Shown: one piece after another, positions 58,363 to 64,000 of the stretch
Layout: every line of letters begins with the position of its first letter
Position numbering within the stretch: the stretch's first letter is position 1
Assembly (NCBI RefSeq): GCF_024166365.1
Contig: NC_064826.1
Coordinates: 21,476,001 to 21,540,000, forward strand
Direction: 5' to 3'
Length of the DNA stretch: 64,000 bases
DNA from: Elephas maximus indicus
Lineage: Eukaryota > Chordata > Mammalia > Proboscidea > Elephantidae
Notes under the pieces: generated by a model
What the model saw: only the letters and a program-made list of their open reading frames with translations
Told to the model about the DNA's origin: nothing
Database searches by the model: none
Made by a program: the position numbers and the translations under genes

Positions 58363-58720
58363 ACGAGTTACCACTGAGTCAACTCCAACTCTTGGTGACA
58401 CCATGTGTGTCAGAGAAGTGTGCTCCATAGGGTTTTCTTTTTTAGTAATATTTTGTTGTGTTTTCGGAGAAGGTTTACACAGCCATTTAGGTTTGTATTC
58501 AACAATTTCTACATAAATTGCTCTGTAACACTGGCTACATTCTTCACAATGCATGAACATTTTCAATATGTCTGTTCTGGTTGTTCCATTTTCCTTAGGG
58601 TTTTCAATGGCTGATTTTTTTGGAAGTTGCCAAGCCTTTCTTCCGAGGTACCTCAGGATAGACTTGAACTGCCAATCTTTTAGTTAGCAGCTAAGCATGT
58701 TAACCATTTGCACCATTGAG
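58363..58720 (-). repeat. AfroSINE-type SINE interrupted by a later insertion
   Basis: 58363-58437 and 58596-58720 are the two halves of one antisense SINE (GAGTTACCACTGAGTCAACT ... TTAACCATTTGCACC). The interruption is at 58438-58595. Confidence 0.85.
58438..58595 (-). mobile_element. LINE-like 3' end fragment inside a SINE (copy 4)
   Basis: 158 bp beginning with a T-rich end and GGAGAAGGTTTACACAGCC. It is flanked by a perfect 10-bp duplication, TAGGGTTTTC, at 58428-58437 and 58596-58605. It resembles the tail of the family at 42897 and is younger than its host SINE. Confidence 0.82.
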
Positions 58721-59006
58721 GAACTCGGTCACTAGTAAGCACTTCATAGTGAAGGCAGTGAGCTGGGAGAGCCCTAGTTTCAGGAAATACATGTGCTTCT
58801 GGGGCAACAGCTCTGTGGTGATGACTTCCAGCCCCCCAGCAGCTTACACACTTGGGAGGCAGTTGCTGCACACAGGGGACAGGCAGGGGCACAGGGGGTC
58901 CCAGCGTCCTGCTGTAGCGCCTCTGGGGTTTGAGCCCCTAGGTGAGATTTAGCAATCCAACAAAACAATAGTGGGGTCTTAATAAGGGACCAGTGTCCTT
59001 CCTTCC
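58721..59006. other. Intergenic, unassigned
   Basis: Nothing recognised. Confidence 0.3.
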
Positions 59007-59160
59007 GTGGAAACCCTGGTGGCATAGTGGTTAAGAGCTACAGCTGCTAATCAAAAGGTAGGCAGTTAGAATCCATGAGGCACTCCTTGGAAACCCTATA
59101 GGGTTGCTATGAGTTGCAATCGACTCAATGGCAATGGGTTTGGTTTGGTTTGGTTTGGTT
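59007..59160 (+). repeat. AfroSINE-type SINE with (GGTTT)n tail
   Basis: GGAAACCCTGGTGGCATAG head, tail TGGGTTTGGTTTGG repeated. A 9-bp duplication, CTTCCTTCC, lies at 58998-59006 and 59161-59169. Appears relatively young. Confidence 0.92.
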
Positions 59161-59545
59161 CTTCCTTCCCAGGGAGGCAGTGAACGAATCTGACAAAACG
59201 GGGAAAGGGAGAGAAAGGCCAAGGCTGCTTTAGAGGGATTCCAAGTTCTGGAGGGCAGGAAGCGCAGAGTTGGCTGGGCCAGCTGCTGTCTCAGTCGGTG
59301 CTGATGAGCAAGGAGGAGAGAGGGACTGTCTATTCGGCACCCCCCTGAGGCTGAACTCACCCCTGCCCACCTTCCAATCCACCTTCTCCAGGAGCTGCAG
59401 AGAGGCAGGACAAAGGTCAAGGGACAAAGATGTGGCCTTGGACAAATCACTTGGACCCTCTGGTGTTCTTTTTGTTCATCTGTAAATGGAGGGGATAAGG
59501 CCCACTTCGCGGAATTGTTACTTAAAAAAAAAAAATCTTAAAACT

Positions 59546-59735
59546 AAACCAGTTGCTGCCAAGTTGGGTCTGACTCACGGTGGCCACTATAGGGCTGTCA
59601 GTGCCTGATTTTTCGGAAGTATATCACCAGACCCTTCTTCTGAGGTGCCTCTGGGTGGACTGGAACTGCCAACTTTCTGGTTAACAGCTGAGGGTGTTAG
59701 CTGTTTGCCAACACCCAGGGATGCCATAATTTATT
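59546..59735 (-). repeat. AfroSINE-type SINE, antisense
   Basis: CCAGTTGCTGCCAAGTTGGG to TTAGCTGTTTGCC, with GAGGTGCCTCTGGGTGGACT. Confidence 0.85.
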
Positions 59736-60973
59736 TAGCCAGCCCCGTATTGGAAGGAAATTTTGTTGGTTTCCAATCTTTTGTTATTACAATCTGTTGT
59801 AAAGAAAAAGCTTGCTCATATGTCACCTTGTGCACGTACAGCCCTTACTCTCAGTTAAGGGGAAAATAATGAGAAATCCTTGCTTGGCTCCAAGGGAGCA
59901 GTGCTTTATTGTGGAGAGAAGAAAGAAAAGCAATGGGTGGCATTAAGAAATAAAAAAAGAAATAAAGGCATTCATTTTTTCCTGATTATGAAAATAATAA
60001 TACATGCTCAGTAGAGAAAATCTGAAAAATGCAGAAGAAAATGTTTTAAATATTAAAACCACCCATAAATCAAACTCCAGAGGAAAAGATAAAGATTTGA
60101 CATGCCCTTTTCCCCTGCAGGTAAGTGTTTTTATAAGGTTAGGGTTATGATATGCAGGTAATGGTGTGCCTTTTCTCTTTACGTATTTATTGCAAATATT
60201 TTCCATGTCATTAACTATTTTGAAACTGCCACCTTTAATGGTTACATAATTTAACATTACATGGACGTACCATGATTCTCTTGCCGTTGGACACTGAGAC
60301 AGTTTCTAATCTTTCATTATTATAAGTAATACAGCGATGGACATCTTTGTAGATAAACATTCGTCTACATTTCTAATAGGTTCAAGACAGATTTCTAGGA
60401 AAAGAATTATTGAGTCAAAGGTTATGGATTTTTGAAAGTCTACATAGCACCAAACTGCATTCTAAAAAATGTACAAATTTATACTTTCCACAGCACTATG
60501 GGGGGAGTAAAATTTTTACTGCACCCTTGTCAATGTTGAGCACTAGCATATAAAATATTGTTAATTTAAAAGGCAAACCTTGCCATCTTTTATTCTGAAT
60601 CGATTCGATTTCTAGTGAAGTCGAACATTTTTTACATTTACAGTCATGTGTATTCTGTGAATTCTCTGTCCGTGTTCTTCACCCCATTTTCTGCTGGGGT
60701 TTTAGGGTTCTCCTTAAATGTGAAGAATAGTGGCTAGGTGTCTTTTTGTGGCTATATATTTTTTTTTTATATGCCCCAGTTTGCTGTTTACCTTTTTGTT
60801 TCCGTAGAAGTGTTTCTGATACAAGTTTAAAATTTTTATGTATGAAAATTATTGATTTTCCTTTTGGATTTTTCCATTGCCTTTATGCGTATAAAGCCCT
60901 TACTGTTTTGGAAAGCATATACCTTTTTTATCCATATTTTCTTTGAGTTTTTAAAATGATCGTAAGCTTTACA

Positions 60974-61180
60974 GTCAGCATCTCTGGGTGGCACAAATGG
61001 CTAAGCACTGGACTACTAGCTGATAGGTCGGCAGTTCGAACCCAGCCAGAAGCGCCTCGGAAGACAGGCAGGCAATCCGCTTCTGAAAGGCCACAAGCCT
61101 TGAAAACCCCTTGGAGCAGTACTACTCTGCATGCATGTGGTCTCCATGAGTTGATATAGATTTGACAACTAATAAGCTCT
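60974..61180 (+). repeat. AfroSINE-type SINE
   Basis: GCATCTCTGGGTGGCACAAA, B box AGTTCGAACCCAGCC, tail CCATGAGTTGATATAGATTTG. Confidence 0.85.
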
Positions 61181-61234
61181 ACACTTAAGTCTTCCGTTTA
61201 CCTGGAATTTATTTATTTGATTACGTGGTATGAG

Positions 61235-61341
61235 AGAGAGTATAATTCCCCCCCCCGCCCAAGAGTTAACCTATTGTCTCCATATCATTGATATGGAGAC
61301 AATAGGTTAACTCTTGGGCGGGGGGGGGAATTATACTCTCT
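61235..61341. repeat. Perfect 107-bp inverted repeat (53-bp arms, 1-base centre)
   Basis: Left arm 61235-61287, centre T at 61288, right arm 61289-61341. Every base pairs, including a run of nine C opposite nine G. The left arm continues the local L1-like sequence, whereas the right arm is its reversed copy, so the right side looks like an added fold-back. It could be real or an assembly artefact. Confidence 0.95.
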
Positions 61342-61491
61342 TCTCCCGGGATTGGGCACGAGATTCTTGCCCATTAAGGTCCATCTGTGTGTATGACCCA
61401 CCAATGTGCTTGTCAATCCTTGCTTCAGTGCTAGACTATTTTCAACTATTTTAAGATCTGACAGGGCAAAATTCCTCCTCATTCATTGTGT

Positions 61492-61905
61492 TTTCTTCCT
61501 AGTGCTGCCGTAACAAAATACCACCAAGTGGTGGCTTTAAAATACAGAGATTTATTTTCTTACAGTTTTGGAGGCTAGAAGTTTGAATTCAGAACGTCAG
61601 CAGAGCTATGCTCTTCTCTCTCTCTGGGCTTTAGGGGGACGATTCTTGCTTGTCTCTTTAAACTTCTGGTAGCCTCAGGGGTTTCTTGACGTTCCTTGGT
61701 TCTAGAGGAATCCTCACATGGTGTCTTCCCACTGTGTGTGAATCTGCTTGTGTCTGTCCTTTTTATAAGATGCCACTCAGAAGGGATTAGGACCTTAACT
61801 GATAACAAAGGAAATACCCTATTTCCAAACAACTCGCATTCACAGGTACAGGAGTTAGGATGCCAACTTGTCTTTTTGGGGGACAAAATTCAATCTGTAA
61901 CATTT
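61492..61905 (-). repeat. MaLR-type LTR, antisense
   Basis: TAGTGCTGCCGTAACAAAAT, TTTTGGAGGCTAGAAGTTTG, end GGGGGACAAAATTCAATC. More diverged from the other copies, with an AATCTGCTTGTGTCTGTCC body. Confidence 0.8.
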
Positions 61906-62734
61906 GTCTTCAAATTTTTGTCTTAACTCTTCTTGCCTATGTATTTCTTCTGAATAAACTGTAGGATAACTATGGCATGCTTACCAACAACAACACAACA
62001 GATCTCCTTGGACTTTTACTTGGAACTGCACTGGAATCTCCAAGTTAACGCTTCAGCACGTTCAGTCTTCCCAGTTAGAAATGTGGCATGCCTTTCTATG
62101 TAATCACATATTTTAGGTGTTTTAGTAAAGCTTTTAATTTTTAAAACATACCTTCCCCACATTTGTTGGTGAAGTTAATCCTGGGTATTTTTGTCGTTGC
62201 TGCCGATGTGGCTGAGTGGATGGCTTCCCCATCATCCCACCCCTATTATATTTCCTAACTGGTTATTCCTAGTTGATGAGGAAGCTATTGGATTTTGCAT
62301 CCAGCTACTTTATTCAATTCTCCTGTTAGTTCTAATAGCTTTTCAATTTATTCTTGTGGGCTCTCTGGAGCCCTTTGCACAAACCAATTGAAATGAATAA
62401 TTAACTCTCCAGCTGAATTAATGGCCTTCCCTCAATCAGACCTCTTGTGAACTTGGCTGACAGAGAAAAATGTGTAAATGCAATGTGAAAAGGGGTCTTG
62501 GAAAGTGGTGGTAGCCTCAAGAATGTTCGTATTCTCTAACTCACTCCTAGAAATCCATCCTAGGAAAAGCGATCAGATCTGTGGACAAAAGAATTGAGGT
62601 ATCAAGACATGTATTGCAATGTTTATTGGTAACAATGAAAACTGGAGACAACTCAGATGACTAACATAGGTAGGTTGGTTAAGTAATGTTGGAACTTCCA
62701 TACATTGTTTTTACCTCCTAGGGAAACTTAGGAC
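61906..62734. other. Intergenic, unassigned
   Basis: No gene recognised. Some phrases near 62560-62700 (CATCCTAGGAAAAGCGATC, AACAATGAAAACTGGAGACA) suggest an old LINE remnant. Confidence 0.35.
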
Positions 62735-62942
62735 ATGTTATCAGCAGGGACCAGTCCCCAGAGAAGGACATCATACTTGGTAGAGGGTCAGTGAAAAAGA
62801 GGAAGACCTTCAATGAGATGGACTGACACAGTGGCTACAACAATGGGCTCGACGGTGGCGCAGGACCGGGTGGTGTTTTGTTCTGTTGTACACAGGGTTG
62901 TACGAGTCAGAACGGACTTGATGGTGCCTAACAACAACAGAG
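62735..62942 (+). mobile_element. RTE-type LINE, 3' end
   Basis: ACCAGTCCCCAGAGAAGGAC, AAGAGGAAGACCTTCAATGA, GATGGACTGACACAGTGGC follow the 3' coding end of the RTE element seen inverted at 26600-27060. It ends with GGTGCCTAACAACAACAG. Frame broken. Confidence 0.82.
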
Positions 62943-63640
62943 AGTCTCACTCTGCCCATTCTAGCTCAGGCCCAGACCTCTCCCTCACACTTCAGCCTCA
63001 CAAATCCAGCTGCCTGCAGACAGCTCATACAGCATCTCAGAGGCCATCTTAACCTCTCTGTGCCCTGCTGGGGCTCATCCTCTTCTTCTTGGGGAAACAG
63101 ACTCGGAGACAGATTTGTGTGAGGAGTTTATTGGGTCGGGGGTGCTCTTGGGAACAGCACCTGTAAGGGGAAGCAGGATTGGGCAGGAGGAGACATTGAG
63201 CTGTGATGCAGTCACAACAGAGGCCTCAGCAGGTCCTGCAGGGAGCCCTAGAGGTGGGATGGCCCTTCAGAGTTGTGCTTGTACCCCGTCCCCCAATCCA
63301 CCAGTTGTTGGATGAGGCTGCTGTGGAGAGGGGGCATAGTTTTGGGGGAGGAAAATTCCTGAAAAAGGACCCAGCTGTGAGTAGCCAAGACCCCCCTCAG
63401 GGATACGGATGCCTCTATCCTGAAGGGGGCCTGGGTGGTGCACCGCAGCATTAACTACCCTCCTGGAGGTGGATTAAAGATGGCTGCGATTAACTGAAAC
63501 ACCTCTCAATTTACTGCTTGTCCCACATTGTCTGTCCTGGGTGGTGGCACCACAATCCACCCATTGTTCAAGGTAGAAACCTCGAGGTAGACCCAGGCTC
63601 CTCCCTCACCAAGCCTGCCAACTCTACCTCCTGAATAAGT
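62943..63640. other. Intergenic, unassigned
   Basis: GC-richer sequence without recognised features. Confidence 0.3.
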
Positions 63641-63990
63641 CTTGAGACTGCCCTCTCCTCTCCCTTCCTGTTGCGACCACCATGTTAGCTCAGACCCTCC
63701 ATCTCTTTACTCTGACAGGTTCCGTGGTTTCCAGACTGGCCATCTCAAGCTCCATCCTTGGCCAGGGAGAATGAGGATGCATGCCACTAACATGCATGTC
63801 ACCCTCTCCCTTGCTTAAACCCTCATGGTGGCTCTCCATCAGCTGTAGGATAAAGGCCCAGCCTTAGCCTGAGGCACTAAGGGCTCTTCCTAGTTGGGGC
63901 CATGCTTACTTGGCCAGACTTTTCCTGCTCTTTTAACACACTTCAGACCTCAGCAATATAGAATTCTTGTAGCTTTACCACTCATGGGGA
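63640..63990 (+). repeat. L2-like LINE remnant
   Basis: CCTTGCTTAAACCCTCATGG, GGATAAAGGCCCAGCC, AGGGCTCTTCCTAGTTGG and TGCTTACTTGGCCAGAC resemble the L2-associated region also seen at 52600. It runs close to the window end. Confidence 0.5.
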
Positions 63991-64000
63991 TGTTTTCCCT

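Larger units (their letters stand above)
59740..61490. repeat. Old L1-like sequence with later insertions
   Basis: TTATTGAGTCAAAGGTTATGG, ATACTTTCCACAGCACTATG, TCAATGTTGAGCACTAGCAT and TGACAGGGCAAAATTCCTCC resemble an old mammalian L1 stretch in conserved order. An AfroSINE (60974-61180) and an inverted repeat (61235-61341) interrupt it. Confidence 0.6.

Noticed and set aside
51000-64000. LEP (leptin), the expected next gene
   Set aside because: No leptin-like exon is visible on either strand; it presumably lies beyond the window.

Overview
The window is nuclear DNA from a placental mammal, most likely an afrotherian and probably an elephant. Two multi-exon genes read as close orthologs of human PRRT4 and RBM28. 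The interspersed repeats are dominated by a tRNA-headed SINE with an RTE-like 3' tail (AfroSINE type) and RTE LINE fragments, which I associate with Afrotheria. Species is an inference from repeat families recognised by memory; no search was run.

Layout. 1-7.3 kb is repeat-rich intergenic DNA, including a MaLR-type LTR element (about 1.59-4.62 kb) that carries a second, oppositely oriented LTR inside it. 7.4-18.2 kb is PRRT4 on the + strand: a CpG-island promoter and first exon near 7.4-7.93 kb, coding exons at 9239-9890, 9974-10078, 10747-10866 and 15812-17643, and poly(A) signals at 17915 and 18147. The joined frame is 902 codons. 18.2-23.0 kb is a roughly 5 kb spacer with SINEs and an L2 remnant. 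23.0-50.6 kb is RBM28 on the + strand: a GC-rich promoter with ETS-like sites and 19 coding exons that join in frame to 755 residues with four RRM domains, an acidic stretch and a lysine-rich tail. 51-64 kb is intergenic: an L2 remnant, SINEs, RTE and LINE 3' ends, a MaLR LTR and a perfect 107-bp inverted repeat at 61.2 kb.

The two genes are head-to-tail and look functionally unrelated. PRRT4 encodes a proline-rich multi-pass membrane protein of poorly known function. RBM28 encodes a nucleolar RNA-binding protein of ribosome biogenesis (relative of yeast Nop4). The order PRRT4-RBM28 matches human 7q32 as I remember it; LEP, the next gene there, was not found here.

I did not find a previously undescribed system. 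The observations most worth a second look are the perfect fold-back inverted repeat, an exon-like 135-bp cassette in PRRT4 intron 4, the resemblance between PRRT4 exons 3 and 4, a duplicated block shared by RBM28 introns 4 and 6, and a tRNA-Gly-derived SINE whose tail resembles RTE.
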